Under the pieces are notes generated by a model. That model ran no database searches. It saw nothing but the letters and a program-made list of their open reading frames with translations, and had not been told where the DNA came from. The position numbers and the translations under genes were made by a program. From Chelatococcus sp. YT9 (GTDB lineage: Bacteria > Pseudomonadota > Alphaproteobacteria > Rhizobiales > Beijerinckiaceae), in the NCBI RefSeq assembly GCF_018398315.1, contig NZ_JAHBRW010000001.1, positions 2,104,001 through 2,168,000 of the forward strand: a DNA stretch of 64,000 nucleotides. Direction: 5' to 3'. Shown here in pieces: positions 46,294-57,713 of the stretch; the stretch's first letter is position 1; each line of letters opens with the position of its first letter.

Positions 46294-47271
46294 ATGACGC
46301 ATGATGATTCCAAGACCGCGCCGATTGCTCCGCTCGCGGCCTCGCTAGACCGTTCGGGACGTGTGGGCTTCGCGGTCAACCGTCTGGAGCGTCATTCGGA
46401 GGGGAGGGAAAACGCCGAAACGGTCGGTGCGTTCCGCCGTAGACCCGATGCCGCGACCTTCGTGCTAGCCGGCGATGTGCCAATCCTCAAACGCCAGCCG
46501 GCTCTCGATCCGCGCTTCACGCTGGCGGAAGCGGCCGCGCTCGGCGCTGACGGTGAGAGCATCTTCCTCGGCACCATCGAAGGGGTACCCCTGTTTACGA
46601 CGACGCTGGCCGGCGATGCCGCAAGCGTCATTGCCGAACGGCCGCATCTCGACGCCGTGGACTTGCGATCGCTCGCCTCCCAGGGGCTTCTGCGACCGGA
46701 AGTTCTCGGCCCCCTCGGCGAGGCCAAGGCGATCCTCCATTGGCATGCGCGTCACCGCTTCTGCGCCAACTGCGGGGCCCGAACACGCGTGGAAGCAGCT
46801 GGTTGGCGGCGCATCTGCGACGCCTGCGGGGCCCAGCACTTTCCCCGGACAGATCCCGTTGTCATCATGCTCGCGGTGCGAAACGGCCGTTGCCTCCTGG
46901 GCCGGCAGCCACGCTTCGCCGACAAGATGTACTCCTGTCTCGCCGGTTTCGTGGAGCCGGGAGAAACGATCGAGGACGCCGTGCGCCGCGAGACCAAGGA
47001 GGAAGCGGGGCTTGCCGTTGGGCGCGTCCGCTACCTTGCCTCGCAGCCCTGGCCGTTTCCGGCCTCGCTGATGATCGGCTGCATTGCCGAGGCCTTACAC
47101 GACGAGATCACCATCGACCGGCTTGAGCTCGAGGACGCGCGTTGGTTCTCCCGCGGCGAGGCGGCCGCCCTCCTGGGCGGCACGCACCCCGATGGTTTGA
47201 GCTCGCCCAAGCCGTTCGCCATTGCCCATCACCTCCTCCATGCCTTCGTGCATGAGGGGGAGGAGTTCTGA
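46294..47271 (+). CDS. nudC: NAD(+)/NADH diphosphatase NudC
   Basis: A Nudix hydrolase (325 aa) that cleaves NADH and removes NAD caps from RNA. The zinc ribbon is Cys157, Cys160, Cys175 and Cys178; the Nudix box spans Gly218-Leu240 with REETKEE-like RRETKEEAGL; the NudC signature SQPWPFPASLM follows the box. An AAAGG site precedes the ATG at 46294 by nine bases. It converges with the acetyltransferase gene. Confidence 0.93.
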   Translation: MTHDDSKTAPIAPLAASLDRSGRVGFAVNRLERHSEGRENAETVGAFRRRPDAATFVLAGDVPILKRQPALDPRFTLAEAAALGADGESIFLGTIEGVPLFTTTLAGDAASVIAERPHLDAVDLRSLASQGLLRPEVLGPLGEAKAILHWHARHRFCANCGARTRVEAAGWRRICDACGAQHFPRTDPVVIMLAVRNGRCLLGRQPRFADKMYSCLAGFVEPGETIEDAVRRETKEEAGLAVGRVRYLASQPWPFPASLMIGCIAEALHDEITIDRLELEDARWFSRGEAAALLGGTHPDGLSSPKPFAIAHHLLHAFVHEGEEF

Positions 47272-47314
47272 TTTTCCGGGAGCGCGGCTGGCTCGTAACC
47301 GGCCCGCTGCAACA

Positions 47315-47911
47315 CTATTTGCAGGACGGCATGCAGGGCGCGAGAGGCATCATGCCAAGGCTTCGCCCTGCCGAGTGCTGCATGGGCCCGTGCTGGGCGT
47401 CATCGAACAAGGCAAGGTCGCTTGCTTTCGGCCAGATGAGCGCGAGCTCGGTGTTGCCCGCCCCCTGCTCATCGTCGCGCGAGCCTGTAACGACAGCGCC
47501 GAGCGACCGCGCGAAAACCACCGCGGTCACATTACGATGGAAGACCCAAAGCCCGACGTCCGCGACGTCACGCTCGGCAAATTCCCGAGCCATCCGCCCC
47601 ATGAGGCCGCTTCCGATGCCGCGCGAACGAAATTGCCGCGCGACGTGGATTGCGTAAATCTCGCCGAAGGTGCCGAGCTCACCATCCCGCGCGGGACCGC
47701 AGGCACCGAAGCCGACCAGTTGGCCATCATGTTCCGCCACGACTACGGTGCCCTCGTCAGCGGGCAAGGCGCGCCAATCCCGACGTGCCCGCCAGCTGCT
47801 GAGCTCCCGGACATCCATGAGGCTGAGATAGGTCTCCTGCCAAACATGCTCGTAAAAGCGGGAGACATTGGCCATGTCGCAGCTGTCTGCGTGTCTGAAC
47901 GTGGGCGTCAT
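47315..47911 (-). CDS. GNAT-family N-acetyltransferase
   Basis: A 198-residue GNAT protein. The acetyl-CoA loop is RQFRSRGIGSGLM at about 92-104 (Q/RxxGxG/A type), preceded by the strand FGEIYAIHV and followed by VGLWVFHRNVTAVVFARSLG, the usual B motif. The C-terminal 35 residues are an extension without clear structure. The substrate is unknown. It converges with nudC and shows no operon partner. Confidence 0.85.
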   Translation of the reverse strand: MTPTFRHADSCDMANVSRFYEHVWQETYLSLMDVRELSSWRARRDWRALPADEGTVVVAEHDGQLVGFGACGPARDGELGTFGEIYAIHVARQFRSRGIGSGLMGRMAREFAERDVADVGLWVFHRNVTAVVFARSLGAVVTGSRDDEQGAGNTELALIWPKASDLALFDDAQHGPMQHSAGRSLGMMPLAPCMPSCK

Positions 47912-48060
47912 TGGCCTTCCCTCTCATCGTGCGGAGGTAAACTCGCGTGAGAGAAAGGCCATAAAAGGGCGACGAAGAGATGACGGCCGCCTTTTTTTCG
48001 CTCTCATGGAAAAGGAAGGCTGAACGGCAAAGATCGCGCTCGGCCATCCGCCTCCGGTAC

Positions 48061-48918
48061 CTATTCCGCAGGTATCTGGGTGGCGCGGAAGGGATGCGCA
48101 GGATAGACCCCGAGAATCCGCAGCTCCTTCGAGAAAAAGCCGATCTCCTCGAGAGCGTTCTTCAGCGCGGGGTCATCCGGGTGACCATCGACCTCCGCAT
48201 AGAACTGCGTCGCATGGAAATGCCCTTCCACCATGTAGCTTTCGAGCTTCGTCATATTGACGCCGTTGGTCGCGAAGCCGCCGAGCGCCTTGTAGAGCGC
48301 CGCCGGCACGTTGCGGACGCGGAACACGAAACTCGTCACGGTGGGGCCGTTTCCGGCCTTGGCCCATTGCGGCTCACGGGCCAGCACGACGAAACGCGTG
48401 GTGTTATGGGCTTCGTCCTCGACGTCCTCCATCAGGATGTCGAGCCCGTAAATCTGCGCCGCCAGGCGTGGCGCGAGTGCGGCCTGCGTCGGGTCGTTCC
48501 ACTCGGCGACCAAGCGCGCTGAGCCCGCGGTGTCGGCGGCAACCACGGCATTGAGCCCGAGCTTGCGGATGATTCGCCGGCACTGGCCCAGCGCATGCAC
48601 ATGGCTGTGCACCGTCTTGATGGTGGCGAGCGTCGCGCCTTTCGGTGCCATCAACTGGAAATGGATGGGCAGGAAAAACTCGCCAATGATGTGCAGCCCT
48701 GATGTCGGCAGCAGATGATGCATGTCTGCGACGCGGCCGGCGATCGTGTTGTCGATCGGGATCATGCCGAGCGTGGCCGTACCGTCGGAAATCGCCGCAA
48801 GCGCGTCCTCAAACGTCGCGCAGGGCAGGGGTTGCCACGTCGGATAGACGTCATCGCAGGCAATATGTGAGTTGGCGCCCGGTTCGCCTTGATAGGAAAT
48901 TACTTCGGGCAGGGACAT
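48061..48918 (-). CDS. pheA: Prephenate dehydratase
   Basis: A monofunctional prephenate dehydratase (285 aa) that makes phenylpyruvate for phenylalanine synthesis. The dehydratase domain (1-185) contains YQGEPGANSH, GMIPIDNTIAG and NTTRFVVL with the catalytic Thr-Arg-Phe. A C-terminal ACT domain (about 195-275, ALYKALGGFATNGVNMTKLES) is expected to bind phenylalanine as feedback inhibitor. It stands alone, divergent from the cytochrome c gene. The mutase for this branch is separate at 36464. Confidence 0.95.
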   Translation of the reverse strand: MSLPEVISYQGEPGANSHIACDDVYPTWQPLPCATFEDALAAISDGTATLGMIPIDNTIAGRVADMHHLLPTSGLHIIGEFFLPIHFQLMAPKGATLATIKTVHSHVHALGQCRRIIRKLGLNAVVAADTAGSARLVAEWNDPTQAALAPRLAAQIYGLDILMEDVEDEAHNTTRFVVLAREPQWAKAGNGPTVTSFVFRVRNVPAALYKALGGFATNGVNMTKLESYMVEGHFHATQFYAEVDGHPDDPALKNALEEIGFFSKELRILGVYPAHPFRATQIPAE

Positions 48919-49145
48919 CGGCTCGTCTCCTCGAAATCATCACACCCCGAGCGCCGATGCCGAAAAGCGGCAAAAGGTAGCAAAGGGGAAGCCGCTTATA
49001 CGAGTTGCCAACCCGGCTTCAAAGCGGGTAATCAGACTTTGCTGCATGTCCTCGTGCTGTGCGGCCCTGTTTTCGCCGTCAACGTTCGCCTGAAGCTTAC
49101 CAATCGGCCTAGCCCATTGGCCGCACCGGAGCCGCTGTTTTGTCG

Positions 49146-49703
49146 ATGCAACAGCTAGATTCTTTCGAGCTCAACAAGATCTTCGGCGCCATTCTTGGCA
49201 CCTGCGTTTTTGCGATGGGCCTTGGCATTGTGGCCAGCGCGATCTTCTCGCAAAATCCGCCGGCCGTTCCCGGCTACGATCTGCCCGCACCGGAAGAGGG
49301 CGCTTCCGCCGCCGCACCGGCCGCGGTTGAGGTCATACCGATCGCCGTTCGCATGCAGACCGCTGATGCCGCCCGTGGCCAGAAGGCTGCGGCGAAATGC
49401 GCCGCCTGCCATAATTTCGTGGAAGGGGCGGGGGCAAAGGTCGGTCCAGATCTCTATGGCATTGTCGATCGTCCGAAGGGTGAGGTTCAGGGCTTCGGTT
49501 ATTCGGCGGCCATGAAGGAACATGCCGCCAAGGGCGAGAAGTGGGGCTATGAGGAGCTCGACCACTTCATCGCCAATCCGCGCAGCTACATGAAGGGCAC
49601 GATCATGAGCTTCGCCGGCGTGGCGAAGCCTGAGGAGCGCGCAGACATCATCGCGTATCTGCGCAGCTTGTCCCATTCGCCGGCGCCGCTGCCCAACCCC
49701 TGA
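49146..49703 (+). CDS. Membrane-anchored c-type cytochrome (CycM-like)
   Basis: A 185-residue class I cytochrome c tethered by an uncleaved N-terminal helix (about 12-33). Heme attachment is CAACH with Cys85, Cys88 and His89, and Met154 (GTIMSFAGV) is the likely sixth ligand. A Pro/Ala-rich spacer (40-65) separates anchor and heme domain. Such CycM-type cytochromes pass electrons from the bc1 complex to aa3 oxidase. A TTG six bases upstream is an alternative start. A strong terminator follows. Confidence 0.9.
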   Translation: MQQLDSFELNKIFGAILGTCVFAMGLGIVASAIFSQNPPAVPGYDLPAPEEGASAAAPAAVEVIPIAVRMQTADAARGQKAAAKCAACHNFVEGAGAKVGPDLYGIVDRPKGEVQGFGYSAAMKEHAAKGEKWGYEELDHFIANPRSYMKGTIMSFAGVAKPEERADIIAYLRSLSHSPAPLPNP

Positions 49704-49734
49704 TCGGCCCGGCATTCCCGCCAGTTCACGAATG

Positions 49735-49774
49735 ATGGCCCCGGGATGGTTTCACCCCGGGGCCATTGTTTTTT
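49735..49774 (+). terminator. Rho-independent terminator after cytochrome c gene
   Basis: ATGGCCCCGGG (49735-49745) pairs perfectly with CCCGGGGCCAT (49756-49766), loop of 10 bases, followed by TGTTTTTT. It lies 31 bases after the stop and ends transcription rightward. It also separates this gene from the convergent OmpA gene. Confidence 0.9.
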
Positions 49775-49791
49775 GACCAGCGTGTTGCGGT

Positions 49792-51690
49792 TTACCGCGC
49801 GGATGGAGCGCTGCTCTGCGACATCAACGGCGTGATCCGCCGCAGCGTCACCCTTCTATTCTCGCGGGCAGGCCCGTCCGTTTGAACCTTCAGATATTGT
49901 TCTCCATAGCCCTGGGTCACAAGATTTTCGGGCGGCACGCCATAGCTGTCGGTCAGAACCTGCGCGACCGCCTCGGCACGTCGATCCGACAGCGCGAGGT
50001 TGTCGGTGTCCGAACCCACCGCGTCCGTGTGCCCTTCCACGAGGAACACCTCATTGGGGTTGCGTTTGATCACGGCGGTGAGCCCCCGGGCGATCGCATC
50101 CAGCCGGCCAACCTCCGAAGGTGCGACATCGGCCGAGCCGGTGGCAAAAGTGATGGTGTCCACGTCGACACGGCGCATCTTCTCGCGTAGGCGCTCGTTG
50201 TAGCGGATCTCGTCGAGGCTATAGGCCCGCTCCACCTCCTCGACCGGAGGGGCCAGGAAAGTCTCCTCAATGACCTCCGGACCCACATCTTCAGCCTCAA
50301 CGATATAGCGGTCGCGCGGGATGCCTCCGAGCACGAGCGGTGGCAAGGCCACCAGCGGCGGCGCATAGAAGCCGGGACCGCGCGCCGGCCTGCGGCTGTT
50401 GTCGATGATGATGACGTCGCGGCCGTCAGGGCCCCGGCGAATCCTCCGCATGAGACGTCCGTCAGCATCTTCCATGGTGATGATGCGGCTGCCGTCGGGC
50501 CGCACGACGGTGATGGTGCGGTCCCCGCCACGTCCTCGAGCAACGTTCACGTCCCGTGCGCCGCGTCGCAGCCGCTCCACTTCGTCGTGCCGGATGACTT
50601 CCCGATCGCCCTCACGAATGATGACGCGGTTGTCGCTTTCGCGAATGATGGTGCGCCCGTCACGTTCCTCCACCCGCCGCCGCGCGCGCCATTCCTCGCT
50701 CAAGTCACGACCGGGAGGGCCGCCAAAGCCGGGCCTGTCGTCCGTTTGCTGCTGCGCGCCGGGGCGTGTGCCGGGCGGGGGCACAGGCTGGCCGGGAGCT
50801 GCCGGCTGGCCTGGCGCGACGGGCCGCTCGGTGGGTGGCTGCGATCCCCGTATGGGCCTGTCGCCTGGTTGCTGCGGTGCACCAGGGCGAGCGCCAGGGG
50901 GCGGCGCAGATTGCCCGGGGGCAACCGGCTGGTCTGGGGTGACTTGTCGCCCCGGGCGGGGCTGCTCGGACCGCGGTGCCCCTGGACCGGGCCGTTCTGG
51001 TCGCGGTTGCTGCTGTTGTGTGTCGGGTCGCGCGCCGGGGCCCCGCGTTGGTTCACCAGGACGATCCGGGCCCGGCTGGCCGGGCGCCTGACGTGGCGGA
51101 CGTCCCTCCGCGTCCGGTCGGGGGGCTACCTCGCGGGGCGCTCTGGGTCGCGGCGTTTCGCCAGGCGACGCCTCGGGACGGCCGGGACGACCGGGTGCGC
51201 GCTCTCCGGCGGGCGAGGCGGGGCGACCCTCAGGCGGGACATCGGGGCGATCACGCTGGGAGCGCGGCGTGTCGGGCCGTGGTCCCTCTGGTCTTGGTGC
51301 TTCGGGTCTTGGTGCTTGGGGTCTTGCCCCCTCAGGCCGCGGCCTTTCGGGACGCTGCATCTGCGGTGGCGGCATCTCCTGCCGTTGTTGCATGTCTCGC
51401 CGCGGCATGTCCGGTCGAGCGCCTTCCGGCCCGCCCGGCCCTCCGGCCGGCGGCCGTTGGCCGCCTTCGGAGCCGCCGCGGCCCTCCGGTCGCCGCCGTT
51501 GCGGGCCGCCGTCCTGATCGTCCGGCGCGCCCTGCGCGAGCTGCAGCCGCGTCTCGTCCGGAAGGACGGGCGGCAAGTTATCCTGCCGGACAGGATCGAC
51601 GATCGCGGGGTCGAGGGGCGCAGCCGCGACACGTAGTATCGGTAGCGCTATCACCGTGCCCGCGAGCAAAGCGAAACGGGTCATCCGCAT
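49792..51690 (-). CDS. OmpA-family protein with long Pro/Arg/Gln-rich region
   Basis: A 632-residue envelope protein. A signal peptide (1-23) is followed from about residue 60 to 335 by a low-complexity region dominated by Pro, Arg, Gly, Gln and Glu with RPEGARP- and APGQPxPPPG-type repeats. A middle domain (340-470) has IIRESDNRVIIREGD-like strands and RPDGSRIITMEDADG. An OmpA peptidoglycan-binding domain occupies about 515-620 (GHTDAVGSDTDNLALSDRRA contains the Asp and Arg that hold diaminopimelate). No beta-barrel domain is evident, so it may be periplasmic rather than a porin. Confidence 0.88.
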   Translation of the reverse strand: MRMTRFALLAGTVIALPILRVAAAPLDPAIVDPVRQDNLPPVLPDETRLQLAQGAPDDQDGGPQRRRPEGRGGSEGGQRPPAGGPGGPEGARPDMPRRDMQQRQEMPPPQMQRPERPRPEGARPQAPRPEAPRPEGPRPDTPRSQRDRPDVPPEGRPASPAGERAPGRPGRPEASPGETPRPRAPREVAPRPDAEGRPPRQAPGQPGPDRPGEPTRGPGARPDTQQQQPRPERPGPGAPRSEQPRPGRQVTPDQPVAPGQSAPPPGARPGAPQQPGDRPIRGSQPPTERPVAPGQPAAPGQPVPPPGTRPGAQQQTDDRPGFGGPPGRDLSEEWRARRRVEERDGRTIIRESDNRVIIREGDREVIRHDEVERLRRGARDVNVARGRGGDRTITVVRPDGSRIITMEDADGRLMRRIRRGPDGRDVIIIDNSRRPARGPGFYAPPLVALPPLVLGGIPRDRYIVEAEDVGPEVIEETFLAPPVEEVERAYSLDEIRYNERLREKMRRVDVDTITFATGSADVAPSEVGRLDAIARGLTAVIKRNPNEVFLVEGHTDAVGSDTDNLALSDRRAEAVAQVLTDSYGVPPENLVTQGYGEQYLKVQTDGPARENRRVTLRRITPLMSQSSAPSAR

Positions 51691-52204
51691 CAGTCAGGTC
51701 CTCTCTCATTCGCACCGCCGCCCAGCCTCAACCCTGGAGTCGAATGATCGAGGTCAATCCGCGATTATGACAATATTAAGTTCTCGCAAGTGCATCAGGT
51801 AGATGAATGGTTATTCATAATGCTCAGAAGGCGACTTTATTTGAACCGCGCCGGAGATATTTGGAGTGCAACCTTGACTATTGAAGGCGCATTGGATTTG
51901 TAGCTTCGCTCTCGTTCCAGCAGCGAAGCCCAAGACGAGGGGTGCGGCACCCTGCAAGACATGCGCGGCGCGTTATTTAGCGCGGCGCGCCGAGTGACTT
52001 CTTCTTATCCGCCGCGTTGACGCGACGCCCCATCAGCTGCCGCTCATGGTTCGGAAGGGGAGAGCTCGGGCGATGGCCCGTCTGTCGTGGCCACAGCCGC
52101 ACCGCCAACATCGCCTCGCTTCCAGCCATGAGGGTTCACCCGCCCCGCTCGCGCGAGGCCGCCCCCCCCCCCTTCTGGAGCGGAGGGAGCAGCCGGGTGC
52201 TCCG
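51691..52204. other. Non-coding gap between OmpA-family gene and thiC
   Basis: No gene is supported in these 514 bases. The left 200 bases are AT-richer than average and presumably hold the OmpA-family promoter (transcribed leftward). The right part (about 52085-52195) contains an 11-base C tract at 52162-52172 and CGCTCGCGCGAGGCC, which resemble a decayed copy of the palindromic element at 29645. A direct repeat of GCGCGGCGCG lies near 51963 and 51978. Confidence 0.55.
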
Positions 52205-54181
<1,977 letters not shown>

Positions 54182-54340
54182 TCAAGCGACGCGTAAAGCG
54201 GTTCGCGCGAAGACGATGCGGTCGATCGAACCCGTTCCCGACCCGGCAGGATCGGAAAGGGTCTCGAGCGGATACACTCCTGGTTCGAGGAGATCCGGGT
54301 GACAGCGATCTGATGGAATCGTGAGGAGCCTTGCACCTTT

Positions 54341-54436
54341 TCCGTCCCTTCGCCGGCATGACCCGGATCAGGTCCTAAGGGTCACCGCGGTGCTCGTATG
54401 AGCCGGCGGAATCTCAGCCCCCTCACGGGGCCCCCC
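54341..54436 (-). promoter_or_regulatory. TPP riboswitch (THI box) controlling thiC
   Basis: On the minus strand the conserved THI elements appear in order: P1/P2 region with GGGGCTGAGAT, then ACCCTTAGGACCTGATCCGG and GTCATGCCGGCGAAGGGA. These match the thiamine pyrophosphate aptamer. Binding of TPP would reduce thiC expression. About 240 bases lie between aptamer and thiC start, so the expression platform is long; I could not identify a definite terminator in it. Confidence 0.95.
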
Positions 54437-54451
54437 TCGGAACAGGTGACG

Positions 54452-54480
54452 AGAATGGGCGGTTATGACCGTGCTGTCAA
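54452..54480 (-). promoter_or_regulatory. Probable thiC promoter
   Basis: On the minus strand a perfect -35 hexamer TTGACA (54480-54475) is followed, 17 bases on, by CATTCT (54457-54452) as a weak -10. The predicted transcription start near 54445 falls just before the TPP riboswitch, which supports the assignment. Confidence 0.5.
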
Positions 54481-54685
54481 TGCATATGCAGAGCCGGCTA
54501 TGGAGTTATCATGGCAGTCCATTGGCGAGTGCCACGGCGTGCAGCTTTTGTGCCCGAAGAGCTTACAAATTACCGAGAAAACAAAGAACAGTTTGCAAAT
54601 AGAACCATGGAACAAAATCCTACTAATGCCATTCTCATAGCGGGAATACGGATAATCCATCCGCTTTGCATTTAGGAGATATAGT

Positions 54686-55078
54686 ATGGTTCGGATCGCA
54701 GTTGTAATCGCGGCTATAGGGCTTTCGACAGCGGCGTTTGCACAGAATGCGCCGACGCCTGCTCAAGGACCAAGTTTTGTTACAGTTGAACAAGGAGCGC
54801 TGGCCAGTTCACTTAAAGGGCTGAACGTCAGGAATGCCGGTGACGAAAATGTCGGGGAGATCGAAGACGCGGTGATCGATGGTACGTCTATCCGCGCTTA
54901 CATCCTCTCCGTCGGCGGCTTCCTCGGCATGGGCACGCATTATGTTGCCGTTGCACCGTCCGCGCTCATGCTGACGTGGAGCGATGCGGACAAGAAGTGG
55001 AATGCCCGTATCAACGCGACAAAGGACCAGTTGAAGGCGGCGCCGCAGTTTAAATATGAGGGCCGCTTTGCCCGGTAG
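54686..55078 (+). CDS. Secreted PRC-barrel domain protein
   Basis: A 130-residue exported protein. The signal peptide is residues 1-19 (AAFA before QNAPT). The mature part is a PRC-barrel-like domain: SSLKGLNVRNAGDENVGEIEDAVID, then AYILSVGGFLGMGTHYVAV, as in small periplasmic PRC proteins frequent in alphaproteobacteria. AGGAG lies seven bases before the ATG. The function is unknown. A strong terminator follows 31 bases after the stop, so it is probably monocistronic. Local sequence upstream is AT-richer than the surroundings. Confidence 0.85.
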   Translation: MVRIAVVIAAIGLSTAAFAQNAPTPAQGPSFVTVEQGALASSLKGLNVRNAGDENVGEIEDAVIDGTSIRAYILSVGGFLGMGTHYVAVAPSALMLTWSDADKKWNARINATKDQLKAAPQFKYEGRFAR

Positions 55079-55109
55079 ACAAGCCGCCGGGTTGGGCAAG
55101 AGCTGACAA

Positions 55110-55132
55110 GGGCGCCGGCAGGCGCCCTTTTT
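55110..55132 (+). terminator. Rho-independent terminator after PRC-barrel gene
   Basis: GGGCGCC (55110-55116), loop GGCA, GGCGCCC (55121-55127), then five T. Perfect seven-base stem. Confidence 0.88.
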
Positions 55133-55357
55133 CCAGCTTCCGGTTCCGCGCGAAGCCGCCGGCGGGCTCAGGAGCCGCGGTAATGGCTCCGGTCCAAGAA
55201 GCATTGTCCGACCATTTTGACGGGCTGGATTTCAGCCGTCATAGTCGGGCTGGTTTCCGCCATCCCGACCTCTGAGGCTCATGCCTTCCGAAGGCCTCGG
55301 CGCGAGGTGGGATCGCGCCGGACGAAGCCGGCGTTTCGGTGCGGTCGGTCAGCGGGT

Positions 55358-56140
55358 TTAATGGTCTCGCATGCGCCCCAGAAAATCGGCGAGATCGTCG
55401 GTCATAAAGTCGATATGCGGTGCGATCATCGGGGCCTGTTCCTCGGCTTCCCGGAAAGGGTCCGTGGTTTTCGGCAGGACCAGCACGGTTGCCATGCCAA
55501 GCGCATGAGGCACGACCAGATTTTTCTCGATGTCCTCGAACATGACCGCGCCGGCCGGATCGACATTGTGGCGATCGAGAAAACGCTCATAGGTGCTCTG
55601 CTCCGGTTTCGGCACGAAGCCGGAAGCGACGATGTCGAACACGTCCTCGAAATGCTCGCGGATGCCGAGCTTGAGCGCGACCGCTTCCGCATGCGCCCGT
55701 GAGCCGTTGGTGAGAATGAGCTTCCGCCCCGGCAGCGCGGCGATGGCCTCCCCTAAGAGGGGGTTCGGCAGAAGCGAGGAGTGGTCAATGCTATGGGCGA
55801 ATTCGAGGAATTCTTCGGGATCGATTCCGTATTCTTCCATCAAGCCGCGCAATGTCGTTCCATAGCGATGATAGTAATACTTCTGGAGTGCGCGGGCCGA
55901 GATGCCGTCGAGCCCACAGAGCTCCACGAGAAACAGGGTGATCCGGAGATCCACCTGCGGCCATAGCTTGGCATCGTGGGGATAGAGGGTGTTGTCGAGA
56001 TCAAAGATCCAGGTATCGACATGCGCCAGCGACGGCTTATGCGTCAGCGCATCGGGAAAGGGGGACGCCTGGCGTAAGGAAATGGGCAGGCTTTCCGGGA
56101 GTATGGGCAGATCGTCGATAGGCGGCTTACGGAAGGACAC
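55358..56140 (-). CDS. HAD-superfamily pyrimidine 5'-nucleotidase
   Basis: A HAD phosphatase (260 aa as called) with motif I FDLDNTLYP, motif II LTNGSRAH, motif III Lys in VPKPEQSTYERF and motif IV FEDIEKNL. The pattern matches pyrimidine 5'-nucleotidases of the SDT1/PPM-like group found across alphaproteobacteria. The start is uncertain: a GTG at 56140 is used, giving about 40 residues before motif I; the frame is open to 56362, but that part does not look native. It is the upstream neighbour of nothing obvious; argB lies on the same strand beyond a small opposite-strand gene. Confidence 0.88.
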   Translation of the reverse strand: MSFRKPPIDDLPILPESLPISLRQASPFPDALTHKPSLAHVDTWIFDLDNTLYPHDAKLWPQVDLRITLFLVELCGLDGISARALQKYYYHRYGTTLRGLMEEYGIDPEEFLEFAHSIDHSSLLPNPLLGEAIAALPGRKLILTNGSRAHAEAVALKLGIREHFEDVFDIVASGFVPKPEQSTYERFLDRHNVDPAGAVMFEDIEKNLVVPHALGMATVLVLPKTTDPFREAEEQAPMIAPHIDFMTDDLADFLGRMRDH

Positions 56141-56433
56141 GTTCGTTAGGCTCCGTTCCCGGAACGTGGCGCCGACGGCTTGCCGTGGATCCGGCGCGGC
56201 GAGACAGCCGATTGCGACATCACGCTTCCACTGTTGGACCTCAACCACGTAGGCGTGGACGAGGGGGAACCTGCTTAGATGGTTGCATGGGCTGTAAGTT
56301 GCAAGGCCTGACGATCCGCCGCGTGAAAAGCATCTCATTCCACGCAAATGCTCGCGCCCCACGCAGGGCCCGGAACCCGGATTGTCATCAAGAATTGTCT
56401 GGCCAGTTGCTTAATTGATTTAAGGACCAGATC

Positions 56434-56640
56434 ATGGTGGACACAGGCGATGCCAGCTGGCGGGAAAGAATGCCGCTTGCTGAACTCACGAGCGCAGCGA
56501 GCCTGGAGGCGCTCAATGCGACATTGGCCTCCCGGCAGATTGACGCTGTGCGGATCGTCTCGATCGTGCTGGAACCGGCGTTCTTCGATCCGGTAGGCCG
56601 GCTTGTGAAGCCCGCCTACCGCGTTCTGTATCGACCCTGA
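56434..56640 (+). CDS. Small hypothetical protein
   Basis: A 68-residue protein of unknown family. AAGGA lies seven bases before the ATG and the frame is compact, with plausible helices (LAELTSAASLEALNATLAS) followed by DAVRIVSIVLEPAFF and a tail VKPAYRVLYRP that looks like a strand. It lies between convergent argB and the divergent nucleotidase gene. It is supported by ribosome site and codon pattern only. Confidence 0.5.
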   Translation: MVDTGDASWRERMPLAELTSAASLEALNATLASRQIDAVRIVSIVLEPAFFDPVGRLVKPAYRVLYRP

Positions 56641-56720
56641 TTCCAGTCCGGAAAGTCCCGGCACCCGCCGGGTTTATGCCCGCCGGGACTGGCCAAGGCT
56701 CGGGATGAACGTCGCTCGCC

Positions 56721-57641
56721 CTACCGCCGGATGAGGGTTCCGGCGCCGTGGTCGGTATAGAGTTCCAGCAGCACCGCGTGGGACACCTTGCCGTCCAGGA
56801 TGACAACGCCTTCGACGCCCTGCTCGAGGGCATAGATGCAGGTCTCGACCTTCGGAATCATGCCGCCGGTGATGGTGCCATCAGCGATGAGGTGGCGGCA
56901 CTGCTCCACGGTGAGCTCGGGCAACAGGTTTTTGTTCTTGTCGAGAACCCCCGGCACGTCGGTGAGCAGCAGCAGGCGCTTGGCGCGCATGGCACCGGCT
57001 ATGGCGCCTGCGAAGGTGTCGGCATTGATGTTGTAGGTCTCACCGTCGGCGCCGACAGCCACGGGTGCCAGCACCGGGATGATCTCCTGGCCAAGGACCG
57101 CGTCGAGAACCGTGCGGTCCACCCGTTCCGGCTCGCCGACGAAGCCGAGGTCGACAACCTTCTCAATGTTGGAATCGGGATCGACCACAGAGCGGGTCAC
57201 CTTCCGCGCGGTGACCATGTTGCCGTCTTTGCCGCAGAGACCTATGGCCTTTCCGCCCTCGGCGGCAATCGTGCCGACGATCTGCTTGTTGATGGAGCCC
57301 GCCAGGACCATTTCGACGATCTCGACGGTGGCCTTGTCTGTGATGCGAAGGCCGGCGGCGAACTCGGATTTGACGCCGAGGCGGTTGAGCATCTGGCCGA
57401 TCTGCGGGCCGCCGCCATGCACGACGATCGGCTTCACACCGGATTGCTCAAGGAGGACGATGTCCTCAGCGAAATCCTCGGCGGCGGCGGGGTCGCCCAT
57501 GGCGTGCCCGCCATATTTCACGACCACGATCTCCTGATCATAGCGCTGCATATGTGGCAGGGCCTGCACGAGAACCTCGGCGCGGGTATGCACGTCGGGC
57601 AGGTCGGCGAGAGGGGTGGGAGCGGCTTTGTTATCGGACAT
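56721..57641 (-). CDS. argB: Acetylglutamate kinase
   Basis: ArgB (306 aa) phosphorylates N-acetylglutamate in arginine synthesis. Family segments are [10 protein letters not shown] near the N-terminus, [26 protein letters not shown], and the nucleotide site with [10 protein letters not shown]. The N-terminal helix ([13 protein letters not shown]) is the type found in arginine-feedback-regulated hexameric forms. The ATG at 57641 gives the normal N-terminus. A small ACACGAC/GTCGTGT hairpin lies in the 72 bases between it and the DUF423 gene upstream on the same strand. Confidence 0.95.
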   Translation of the reverse strand: MSDNKAAPTPLADLPDVHTRAEVLVQALPHMQRYDQEIVVVKYGGHAMGDPAAAEDFAEDIVLLEQSGVKPIVVHGGGPQIGQMLNRLGVKSEFAAGLRITDKATVEIVEMVLAGSINKQIVGTIAAEGGKAIGLCGKDGNMVTARKVTRSVVDPDSNIEKVVDLGFVGEPERVDRTVLDAVLGQEIIPVLAPVAVGADGETYNINADTFAGAIAGAMRAKRLLLLTDVPGVLDKNKNLLPELTVEQCRHLIADGTITGGMIPKVETCIYALEQGVEGVVILDGKVSHAVLLELYTDHGAGTLIRR

Positions 57642-57713
57642 GACATGTCTCGCCGTTGGCAGGATGCGGATGGCGCAGTCTTTTAGCGAAGACACACGAC
57701 TTTGTCGTGTCTT

